From CAKTOF01 sp964523945 (lineage in GTDB: Bacteria; Bacillota; Clostridia; Oscillospirales; Oscillospiraceae), in NCBI GenBank assembly GCA_964523945.1, contig CAZGBU010000089.1:1-8416 (forward strand): a DNA stretch of 8,416 nucleotides, written 5' to 3'. The notes under the pieces are model-generated. The model ran no database searches and was not told where the DNA came from. It saw only the letters and a list, made by a program, of their open reading frames with translations. Below are positions 1 through 5,330 of the stretch, piece after piece (positions within the stretch are counted from its first letter, which is position 1; each line of letters opens with the position of its first letter). Position numbers and translations under genes: made by a program.

Positions 1-54
1 AGCGCCACCTTGCCAAGGTGGAGGTAGCGAGTTCGAGCCTCGTCACCCGCTCCA
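1..54 (+). tRNA. tRNA-Gly(GCC), 3' part (5' end outside window)
   Basis: The 3' part of a glycine tRNA. The anticodon stem is CCACC (5-9) paired with GGTGG (17-21). The 7-nt loop TTGCCAA (10-16) places the anticodon GCC at 12-14. A variable region (22-26) is followed by the T-arm: GCGAG (27-31), loop TTCGAGC (32-38), CTCGT (39-43). The acceptor 3' strand is 44-50, the discriminator base is T51, and CCA is genome-encoded at 52-54. Bases 1-3 fit the end of the D-stem and base 4 fits position 26. The 5' acceptor strand and most of the D-arm lie before the window. The fold and the anticodon are read directly from the sequence, so the isotype is secure despite truncation. Confidence 0.95.
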
Positions 55-58
55 AAAA

Positions 59-94
59 GGAAGACATGACCAACCGGTCATGTCTTCTTTTTTT
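59..94 (+). terminator. Intrinsic terminator after tRNA-Gly
   Basis: A perfect 12-bp stem, GAAGACATGACC (60-71) with GGTCATGTCTTC (76-87), has a 4-nt loop AACC and is followed directly by seven T (88-94). It starts five bases after the tRNA CCA end and should end the tRNA transcript, isolating it from the regulator gene downstream. The A-run at 54-58 on the other side means the hairpin could also work in the opposite direction, but no gene is seen that would need this. Confidence 0.93.
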
Positions 95-126
95 CATTCA
101 GGGACTACAATATAGCTTAAGAAAAC

Positions 127-155
127 TTTAAAGAATTACCCCATTTATTTTTAAT
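127..155 (+). promoter_or_regulatory. Candidate sigma-A promoter for the two-component operon
   Basis: A -35-like TTTAAA (127-132) is spaced 17 bp from a -10-like TTTAAT (150-155), which would start transcription near 162. The -10 matches the TATAAT consensus at 5 of 6 bases and the -35 matches at 4 of 6. It sits between the tRNA terminator and the regulator gene, where a promoter is expected. Just upstream and overlapping the -35 are two similar tracts, CTTAAGAAAA (116-125) and CTTTAAAGAA (126-135). They sit one after the other at about one helical turn, an arrangement used by OmpR/PhoB-family regulators, so autoregulation is possible. A weaker alternative -10 is TACAAT (106-111), which has no convincing -35. 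Confidence 0.45.
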
Positions 156-182
156 CCGGCTCTGCGCTACCATAAGAGCCGG
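156..182 (+). promoter_or_regulatory. Inverted repeat at inferred transcript start, next to the RBS
   Basis: CCGGCTCT (156-163) and AGAGCCGG (175-182) form a perfect 8-bp inverted repeat with an 11-nt spacer. It ends directly against the Shine-Dalgarno sequence AAGGAGGA (183-190). No T-run follows, so it is not an intrinsic terminator. If the promoter at 127-155 is right, transcription begins near 162, inside the left arm. The element would then act as a DNA operator more readily than as a full RNA hairpin. If transcription starts further upstream, an RNA stem here could affect access to the ribosome binding site. Confidence 0.5.
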
Positions 183-197
183 AAGGAGGAACTTGGT

Positions 198-896
198 ATG
201 TATCACATTTTAATCTGCGACGATGAACCGGATATTGTTTCAGCGCTGAAAATCTATCTGTCTGATCCGAACTACCGGCTGTTCGAAGCGTCCACCGGTC
301 AGCAGGCACTTTCCGTGATCGAACACAATGAGATCCATCTTGTCCTGATGGACATTATGATGCCGGAGCTCGACGGTATTTCAGCGATGGTCAAAATTCG
401 GGAAAAAAGCAACGTCCCGATCATCCTGCTCACCGCCAAAAGTGAGGATGCGGATAAAATCCTCGGCCTGAATGTCGGCGCAGACGACTATATTACCAAG
501 CCGTTTCACCCGATGGAGGTGACGGCTCGCGTCCGTTCGCAGCTACGGCGATACCTGCAGCTCGGCGGCGCGCAGAGAGCGCCGCAGACGCTGACCGTCG
601 GCGCGATCGAGCTGGACGACCGCGAGAAATCGGTCCGGCTTGACGGCGAGGTGGTCTCGCTGACGCCGAAGGAATATGAAATTCTGAAGCTGCTGATGAC
701 GAATCCCAATCAGGTGTTCTCACCCAAAGAGATCTACCAGCGCATCTGGAAAGAGGAGGCCTATGGCAGCGAGAACACGGTGGCAGTGCACATCCGCCAC
801 CTGCGCGAGAAATTGGAGTATGACCCTGCCGAACCGCGCTATCTCAAGGTCGTATGGGGTCAGGGCTATAAAATTGAAAAGGGGAAACGGTCATGA
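198..896 (+). CDS. OmpR/PhoB-family response regulator (VanR-like)
   Basis: A 232-residue cytoplasmic DNA-binding response regulator of normal family length. The receiver domain (about residues 3-115) has the acidic pair D8-D9, the phospho-acceptor D52 in LVLMDIMMPELDG, the switch residue T79 and the conserved K101 in ITKPF. A linker (about 120-130) leads to a winged-helix output domain (about 131-228) with LTPKEYEILKLL and the recognition-helix region NTVAVHIRHLREKLE, ending in VVWGQGYKIEK. Overall style matches the VanR branch. The ATG is set by AAGGAGGA 7 nt upstream. It overlaps the next gene by four bases (ATGA), so the two are translationally coupled, and the kinase encoded there is its presumed partner. 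The target genes cannot be read from sequence: VanR-like proteins in Clostridia have many roles, and no vancomycin-resistance genes are present here. Confidence 0.95.
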   Translation: MYHILICDDEPDIVSALKIYLSDPNYRLFEASTGQQALSVIEHNEIHLVLMDIMMPELDGISAMVKIREKSNVPIILLTAKSEDADKILGLNVGADDYITKPFHPMEVTARVRSQLRRYLQLGGAQRAPQTLTVGAIELDDREKSVRLDGEVVSLTPKEYEILKLLMTNPNQVFSPKEIYQRIWKEEAYGSENTVAVHIRHLREKLEYDPAEPRYLKVVWGQGYKIEKGKRS

Positions 897-2782
897 AAAC
901 CCGTGCTTTTTTGTCCAGAGTTCCGGTCAAAGTCGGTGCATTTGTGCTCTGTCTGCTGTTTGCGGCGCTGACGGCGCTCAGCATCCTCGGCGCAGCTGTC
1001 CTGTTTGACTCCGGCGCTTATACCCAGAGCCGGTCGCAGTACCGCACACAGGCGCTTGAAAGCATGGTTCGTCAGGACGGCTGGCAGATTGCTGTCCGTG
1101 TGGCGGATTATGGTTATCCGGATTTGCGGAATGACTATGCTGCGGGCAATCTGCGCTTTGCACTTTATGATAAGAGCGGTGAACTGCTCGAGACCAACTC
1201 AGATGCGCCGGAGGAAACACAGTGGCAGTACGTTATGGAGTTTGACGTTGCCATCAATCCTGCGACCGAGCGCTTTGAAGCGGCGCATGAGACATTTCGA
1301 TTCTGTGCATCTCTGCTCGATGGCCTGCCCAGGACGGACCTGTATTCCGTGGCGGCATGGTGGCTGGATGCCGGTTATTCGCTTCGTTACGGCATTTTCG
1401 GCATCGGGCTGGCCACCGCTGCATTGACGGTCGTCTGTTTCATTGCACTGATGTGCGGCGCCGGCCACCGCATCGGAAGCGATACAGTGTGCGCCGGCCC
1501 ACTGACGCGGATCCCGTTTGACCTGTTCACCACTGCTGCTACGCTGCTGATCGTCCTGCTGATCTTTGTCTGCGTCGATGTCGCGATTTACAGCTCCATT
1601 GTGCTGGAGGTGGTGCTCCTGTCCGGCTGCTGCATTCTGGGAGCGGCAGTGTTCCTGGGCTGGTGCGTGAGCGCGAGCGTGCGCGTCAAACTGGGGGAGT
1701 GGTGGAGAAACACGGTGATCTGGCGGCTGCTTCGTCTGCTTATGCGGGGGCTGAAAGCGCTTGGGGGCGGGTGCCGTGCGGTTCTGCGCGGATTCCCACT
1801 GATCTGGAAAGTAGCGCTCGCATTTGGCGTGCTGTGCGGCTTGGAGCTGCTCGGCATCGCAGTGACTTATTGGGCCACGGAAGTGCTGATCCTGCTCTGG
1901 GTGCTGGAAAAGCTGATTCTTTTGCCGGCGGTGCTCTATCTGGCGCTGGTACTGCGGAAGCTGCAGAAGGGTGGACGGGCGCTTGCCCAGGGCGATCTTA
2001 CCTATCAGGTGGATACGTCGAGAATGATCTGGGATCTGAAGGAGCACGGTGAAAACCTCAACTCCATTGCGGACGGCATGAGCCGTGCTGTCGAGGACCG
2101 GATGAAAAGCGAGCGGATGAAGACCGAGCTGATCACCAACGTTTCACACGACATCAAAACGCCATTGACATCCATCGTCAATTACTCCGACCTGATCGCC
2201 CGCGAGCCGACCGACAACCCGAAAATCACAGAATACTGCACCGTGTTGCAGCGCCAGTCCGACCGGCTGAAAAAGCTCATTGAGGATCTGGTGGAGGCAT
2301 CCAAGGCGTCTTCCGGCAGTATGGAGGTACACCTGGCGCCGTGCGAGGCAGGCGTGATGCTGACGCAGGCAGCCGGGGAGTATGAAAAACGTCTGGCGGC
2401 AAGCGGACTGACGCTTGTGGCACAGCAGCCGGATGAAGCAGTGCGGATCATGGCGGACGGGCGGCTGCTCTGGCGCGTGTTCGACAATCTGATGAGCAAT
2501 GTCTGCAAATACGCGCAGCCGGGCACGCGCGTGTATCTGACGCTCGAGCGGACGGGCAGCGAGGCAGTGATTACATTCCGGAATACCTCCAAGGACGCAC
2601 TGAACATTTCCAGCGATGAGTTGCTCGAGCGCTTTGTGCGCGGCGACAGCGCGCGCAGCACGGAGGGCAGCGGCCTGGGGTTGTCCATTGCACAGAGTCT
2701 GACGACACTGCAGGGCGGTACGCTCGCGCTGAGCATCGACGGAGACCTGTTCAAGGTTGTGCTCAAATTCCCGACTGTCTGA
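893..2782 (+). CDS. Membrane sensor histidine kinase (VanS-like catalytic core, six predicted helices)
   Basis: A 629-residue sensor kinase that should phosphorylate the upstream regulator. One helix (about 14-38) is followed by an outside segment of about 125 residues (about 39-165), a likely sensing region. A multi-helix block then follows, with helices near 167-190, 210-233, 236-260, 303-327 and 330-354. The linker (about 355-405) resembles a HAMP segment. The HisKA domain contains SHDIKTPLTS with the phosphorylated H419. The ATPase domain has an N-box around FDNLMSNVCKY (N532, N536), a TSKDALNIS stretch where a D-x-G G1 box would be, ERFVRGD (580-585) and a clear G2 box GSGLGLS (592-598). 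The weak G1 box is normal in this Clostridial group. The ATG lies within the regulator's end. The six-helix input is larger than the two helices of classical VanS, and the signal is unknown. Confidence 0.93.
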   Translation: MKTRAFLSRVPVKVGAFVLCLLFAALTALSILGAAVLFDSGAYTQSRSQYRTQALESMVRQDGWQIAVRVADYGYPDLRNDYAAGNLRFALYDKSGELLETNSDAPEETQWQYVMEFDVAINPATERFEAAHETFRFCASLLDGLPRTDLYSVAAWWLDAGYSLRYGIFGIGLATAALTVVCFIALMCGAGHRIGSDTVCAGPLTRIPFDLFTTAATLLIVLLIFVCVDVAIYSSIVLEVVLLSGCCILGAAVFLGWCVSASVRVKLGEWWRNTVIWRLLRLLMRGLKALGGGCRAVLRGFPLIWKVALAFGVLCGLELLGIAVTYWATEVLILLWVLEKLILLPAVLYLALVLRKLQKGGRALAQGDLTYQVDTSRMIWDLKEHGENLNSIADGMSRAVEDRMKSERMKTELITNVSHDIKTPLTSIVNYSDLIAREPTDNPKITEYCTVLQRQSDRLKKLIEDLVEASKASSGSMEVHLAPCEAGVMLTQAAGEYEKRLAASGLTLVAQQPDEAVRIMADGRLLWRVFDNLMSNVCKYAQPGTRVYLTLERTGSEAVITFRNTSKDALNISSDELLERFVRGDSARSTEGSGLGLSIAQSLTTLQGGTLALSIDGDLFKVVLKFPTV

Positions 2783-2817
2783 ACATCCAATATTGGCAAA
2801 ATTCACAATTTGCATGC

Positions 2818-2868
2818 AAACGGCGTGCCGCGGGAAAAATACTGCGGCGCGCCGTTTGACTGTTTTAT
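2818..2868 (+). terminator. Intrinsic terminator of the two-component operon
   Basis: A 16-bp uninterrupted stem pairs 2818-2833 with 2842-2857, including two G-T pairs, and is strongly GC-rich. The loop is the 8-nt GAAAAATA, and the T-rich tail GACTGTTTTAT runs 2858-2868. It begins 35 bases after the kinase stop codon, so it should separate this operon from the liv operon. The left arm overlaps a 12-bp palindrome TTTGCATGCAAA (2809-2820). Confidence 0.9.
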
Positions 2869-2970
2869 ATCAATCTTGTGCATGAAGCGTGGACAATACA
2901 TTCAAATTGACCTTGGGAACATGACAAAACAGTTTTTTTTCGTTTTACAGGCAAGATTTCAAGGAAAGAC
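2869..2970. other. AT-rich intergenic region upstream of the liv promoter
   Basis: No gene is supported in this stretch between the two-component terminator and the liv -35 element. It holds an eight-T run (2933-2940) followed closely by another TTTT (2943-2946). These lie about 60-73 bp upstream of the inferred liv start, roughly the distance of an AT-rich upstream element or slightly beyond. Near its right end begins a pair of similar tracts, GCAAGATTTCA (2951-2961) and GCAAATTTCA (2973-2982), the second of which overlaps the -35. GCAAG (2951-2955) and CTTGC (2970-2974) also form a short inverted repeat. Confidence 0.5.
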
Positions 2971-2999
2971 TTGCAAATTTCACAGATCGGCAATATAAT
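2971..2999 (+). promoter_or_regulatory. Sigma-A promoter of the liv operon
   Basis: The -35 TTGCAA (2971-2976) and a perfect -10 TATAAT (2994-2999) are separated by exactly 17 bp. This predicts a start near 3006 and a 5' leader of about 86 nt before livJ. It is the best promoter in the window. Its position, after the two-component terminator and before livJ, fits a separate transcription unit. Confidence 0.85.
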
Positions 3000-3006
3000 G
3001 AACACA

Positions 3007-3043
3007 GTTGCGGTATAAAGACAATTGTCCGTACAGGCGCAAC
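3007..3043 (+). promoter_or_regulatory. Nested dyad at the liv transcription start
   Basis: GTTGCG (3007-3012) and CGCAAC (3038-3043) form an outer 6-bp inverted repeat. At its centre is the 10-bp perfect palindrome GACAATTGTC (3020-3029), and GTA (3013-3015) with TAC (3032-3034) adds partial symmetry between them. The two dyads share nearly the same centre (about 3024.5-3025). The element lies at about +1 to +37 of the predicted transcript. It could be a repressor operator or a leader hairpin. No T-run follows, so it is not a terminator or simple attenuator. Confidence 0.5.
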
Positions 3044-3091
3044 AAAACCCACCGCGAAATCGTCCCGGAGAGGACAGAGGGAGGAAATTAC

Positions 3092-4264
3092 ATGAAAAAG
3101 ATCCTAGCACTGACGCTTGCTGTCTGCCTGGTGCTCGCCCTGGCGGCCGGCTGTTCAAGCAGCGGCGGCGACGACAACACCGTCTACATTGGCGTGTACG
3201 AGCCGCAGTCCGGAGCCAACGGCGCCGGCGGCAAGCAGGAAATTCTCGGCATCCAGTATGCCAACGAGGAGACGCCGACGGTTGAGATCAACGGCACGAC
3301 TTATAATGTCGAGTTGGTCTACGCCGACAATGAGTCATCCACTGACAAGGCGGTCTCGGCCGCGACCGAGCTGGTTTCGCAGAACTGCTCGATCGTCCTG
3401 GGGTCATATGGCTCGTCTGTTGCAATTGCCGGCTCGGATACGTTCGGAGACGCCGGCATCCCGGTGATCGGCATCTCCTGCACCAACCCGCAGGTCACCG
3501 AGGGCAACGAGCACTATTTCCGCATCTGCTTCCTGGATCCGTTCCAGGGGACGGTTCTGGCGAACTTTGCCTATGAGCAGCTCGGCGCGACCACAGTTTA
3601 TTGCCTGGGTGAGCTGGGCAATGACTACGACCAGGGCCTGATCAACTACTTCAAAGAGGCGGCAGAGGGGCTTGGCATGACGGTTGAAACAGCAGAGTTC
3701 CCCAAAGACAATGCTGACTTCACCTCTTATCTGACCAATGCGACCAATGCGGGCGCTGACGTCATTTTTGCACCGTGCTCGACCAGCTATGCACAGCTGA
3801 TCGTGGAGCAGGCTGCTGCACAGGGGATCACCGTGCCGCTGCTGGCGGGCGATACCTGGGATTCCAACGTGATTCTCTCTGCGGCCGAGGGCCGGGACGT
3901 CACCGTCTATGTCTCGACATTCTATGCCGAGGGCGGCGACGCCGAATTTGAAGAGGGCTTCCGGGAGTGGCTCAACAGCAACTCTGAGGCGCTTAACAAC
4001 AATGGCGGCGATGATACCATCGCGGCGGTTTCGGTCATGGGCTACGATGCATACTACACCGCGCTCGAGGCGCTCAAGGCCGCGGATTCGCCGGATTCTG
4101 AGGATGTCCTGGCCGTGCTGCCGGATGTTACATACAGCGGCGTGACCGGCGAGATTGTGTTCGATGAGATCGGCGATGCGATGCGCGACGCGGCGTTTAT
4201 CAAAGTGGCCAACACGGAGACGGCTGCCTGGGATTACGTCACGGTTCAGCACATCGCCGAGTAA
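3092..4264 (+). CDS. livJ: Branched-chain amino acid-type ABC transporter substrate-binding lipoprotein
   Basis: A 390-residue extracellular binding protein of the Peripla_BP_6/LivJ family that captures the substrate and passes it to LivHM. It opens with a lipoprotein signal (MKKILALTLAVCLVLALAAG) and lipobox LAAGC, with C21 the lipidated residue, then a Ser/Gly/Asp-rich tether. The two-lobed fold begins at about residue 30 (VYIGVYEPQSG). Family landmarks are LGSYGSSVAIA (103-113, the usual ligand-contact loop), TNPQVTEGN (131-139), FRICFLDPFQG (143-153), GELGNDYDQG (173-182) and LAGDTWDS (251-258). The start at 3092 is set by GGGAGGAA 5 nt upstream. An in-frame upstream codon at 3008 would place 28 residues ahead of the signal peptide and is rejected. 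The protein is rich in Asp and Glu. The family binds leucine, isoleucine and valine but also amides, urea and aromatics, so the substrate is not certain. Confidence 0.94.
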   Translation: MKKILALTLAVCLVLALAAGCSSSGGDDNTVYIGVYEPQSGANGAGGKQEILGIQYANEETPTVEINGTTYNVELVYADNESSTDKAVSAATELVSQNCSIVLGSYGSSVAIAGSDTFGDAGIPVIGISCTNPQVTEGNEHYFRICFLDPFQGTVLANFAYEQLGATTVYCLGELGNDYDQGLINYFKEAAEGLGMTVETAEFPKDNADFTSYLTNATNAGADVIFAPCSTSYAQLIVEQAAAQGITVPLLAGDTWDSNVILSAAEGRDVTVYVSTFYAEGGDAEFEEGFREWLNSNSEALNNNGGDDTIAAVSVMGYDAYYTALEALKAADSPDSEDVLAVLPDVTYSGVTGEIVFDEIGDAMRDAAFIKVANTETAAWDYVTVQHIAE

Positions 4265-4276
4265 AGCGGCGGATTC

Positions 4277-4307
4277 CATGGCGGGAGCACACGGTGCTCC
4301 CGCCATG
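4277..4307 (+). promoter_or_regulatory. Perfect 14-bp hairpin after livJ without a U-tract
   Basis: CATGGCGGGAGCAC (4277-4290) pairs fully with GTGCTCCCGCCATG (4294-4307) around the 3-nt loop ACG. It starts 12 bases after the livJ stop. The following bases (ACATCATCGC) contain no T-run, so efficient Rho-independent termination is unlikely. A stable hairpin here is well placed to protect the livJ message from 3' exonuclease after cleavage, or to cause partial termination. Either would give more binding protein than permease, which is a known pattern in binding-protein-dependent transport operons. The mechanism here is inferred. Confidence 0.8.
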
Positions 4308-4348
4308 ACATCATCGCACCCGCGCGCCGGCTGCTGCGGCGGCCGGCG

Positions 4349-4404
4349 GCGCATCCATGCGCGTCCTTGTGCGCGCTGCCGCTATGGGAGGCGGATGGAT
4401 GCGC
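4349..4404 (+). repeat. Long-loop inverted repeat upstream of livH
   Basis: GCGCATCCAT (4349-4358) and ATGGATGCGC (4395-4404) are perfect 10-bp inverted arms around a 36-nt GC-rich interior. The interior contains further self-complementary pieces, including CCGC with GCGG. The octamer ATGCGCGT also occurs as a direct repeat at 4357-4364 and 4399-4406. The right arm ends 11 bases before the livH ribosome binding site. Together with the hairpin at 4277-4307 this makes the 168-nt livJ-livH spacer strongly structured. No gene is supported in it. Confidence 0.55.
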
Positions 4405-4432
4405 GTGTGAAAAGAAGGGGAGATGGAAACCA

Positions 4433-5320
4433 ATGTTAGATTTTATCCAGGCCAATCTGCAGCATGTGATCACCGGCATCTCTGTCGGCGGCCAGTATGC
4501 GCTCATTGCAATTGGATACACGCTGGTCTACGGCATCCTGCGGCTGATCAACTTTGCGCACGGCGACGTGTTCATGGTGGCCGGCCTCGTCATGGTCTAC
4601 GCTTCGGCGTCGCTTCCGCTGTATGTGGCGATTCCGCTGGTGATTGTGGCAACTGTGATACTCGGCTTCCTGATTGAGCGTGTTGCCTATAAGCCGCTGC
4701 GCTCGTCGCCGCGTATGTCGGTCATGATCTCGGCCATTGGCGTGTCGTATCTGCTGCAGAACTGCGCGCTGTATTTTACCGGCGGCCTGCCGAAGATTTA
4801 TCCGACCATCCCGCTGCTCTCCGAGTCGATCAACGTCTTCGGTGCGACGACCAAAGCCGTCACCGTTGTGACGCCGATCCTGACCATCGCGCTCGTCATC
4901 GTGCTTGTGCTGCTCATCAAGCACACCAAGATCGGCATGGCGATGCGTGCGGTGTCAAAAGATTTTGAGACCAGCCAGCTGATGGGTATCAAAATCAATT
5001 CCGTAATCAGTATGACCTTTGTCATCGGCAGCTTCCTTGCGGCGATTGGGTCGCTGCTGTATTTTACCAACTATACGTCGGTGTCGCCGTTGTCCGGTTC
5101 GCTGCCGGGCCTGCGCGCATTTGTCGCGGCTGTGTTTGGCGGCATCGGTTCGATCCCGGGCGCAGTGATCGGCGCGTTCATCATCGGCATCTGCGAGAAC
5201 CTCATCAAAGGCGCTGGTTGGACGACATTTTCCGATGCGTTTACGTTCGCACTTCTGATCGTCATTCTCATGGTCAAACCCACAGGCATCTTCGGGGAAA
5301 AGACCACGGATAAGGTTTGA
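4433..5320 (+). CDS. livH: Branched-chain amino acid-type ABC transporter permease LivH
   Basis: A 295-residue integral membrane permease, normal LivH length, that pairs with LivM to form the import channel. The N-terminal region GISVGGQYALIAIGYTLVYG and LRLINFAHGDVFM (37-48) is typical of the family. Predicted helices lie near 13-36, 44-58, 62-84, 96-116, 145-164, 190-211, 225-255 and 268-282. The cytoplasmic loop with GMAMRAVSKDFETSQLMGI (168-186) is the likely contact site for the ATPases. GGIGSIPGAVIGA (236-248) is another conserved stretch. The ATG at 4433 follows AGGGGAG by 10 nt; in-frame upstream starts would add a cysteine-rich, non-membrane extension read from the structured spacer and are rejected. 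The livM start is 10 nt after the stop codon. Confidence 0.95.
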   Translation: MLDFIQANLQHVITGISVGGQYALIAIGYTLVYGILRLINFAHGDVFMVAGLVMVYASASLPLYVAIPLVIVATVILGFLIERVAYKPLRSSPRMSVMISAIGVSYLLQNCALYFTGGLPKIYPTIPLLSESINVFGATTKAVTVVTPILTIALVIVLVLLIKHTKIGMAMRAVSKDFETSQLMGIKINSVISMTFVIGSFLAAIGSLLYFTNYTSVSPLSGSLPGLRAFVAAVFGGIGSIPGAVIGAFIIGICENLIKGAGWTTFSDAFTFALLIVILMVKPTGIFGEKTTDKV

Positions 5321-5330
5321 GGTGAGCGAC

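Noticed and set aside
1..54. The tRNA 3' end as a possible attachment site for an integrated element
   Set aside because: No integrase gene, no repeated copy of the tRNA end and no mobile-type gene content is seen downstream in the window.
1199..2047. A 282-codon open frame on the - strand
   Set aside because: It lies wholly inside the histidine kinase gene, reads as a His/Gln/Arg-rich low-order protein without a family motif, and has the character of an antisense shadow in GC-rich coding DNA.
2579..2700. Weak G1 (D-x-G) box in the kinase ATPase domain
   Set aside because: The NTSKDALNIS and ERFVRGD form with an intact G2 box is common in this group of Clostridial kinases, so a pseudokinase is not indicated.
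2810..2998. A 62-codon + strand open frame between the two operons
   Set aside because: It starts at a TTG without a ribosome site, runs through the terminator stem and ends at the liv -10 box, so it is not a plausible gene.
3008..3091. Upstream in-frame extension of livJ
   Set aside because: It would put 28 polar residues before a textbook lipoprotein signal and begins about at the inferred transcription start. The ATG at 3092 has a strong ribosome site.
3404..4354. A 316-codon open frame on the - strand
   Set aside because: It is antisense to livJ, which has unmistakable lipoprotein and Peripla_BP_6 features; the reverse frame has no recognisable domain.
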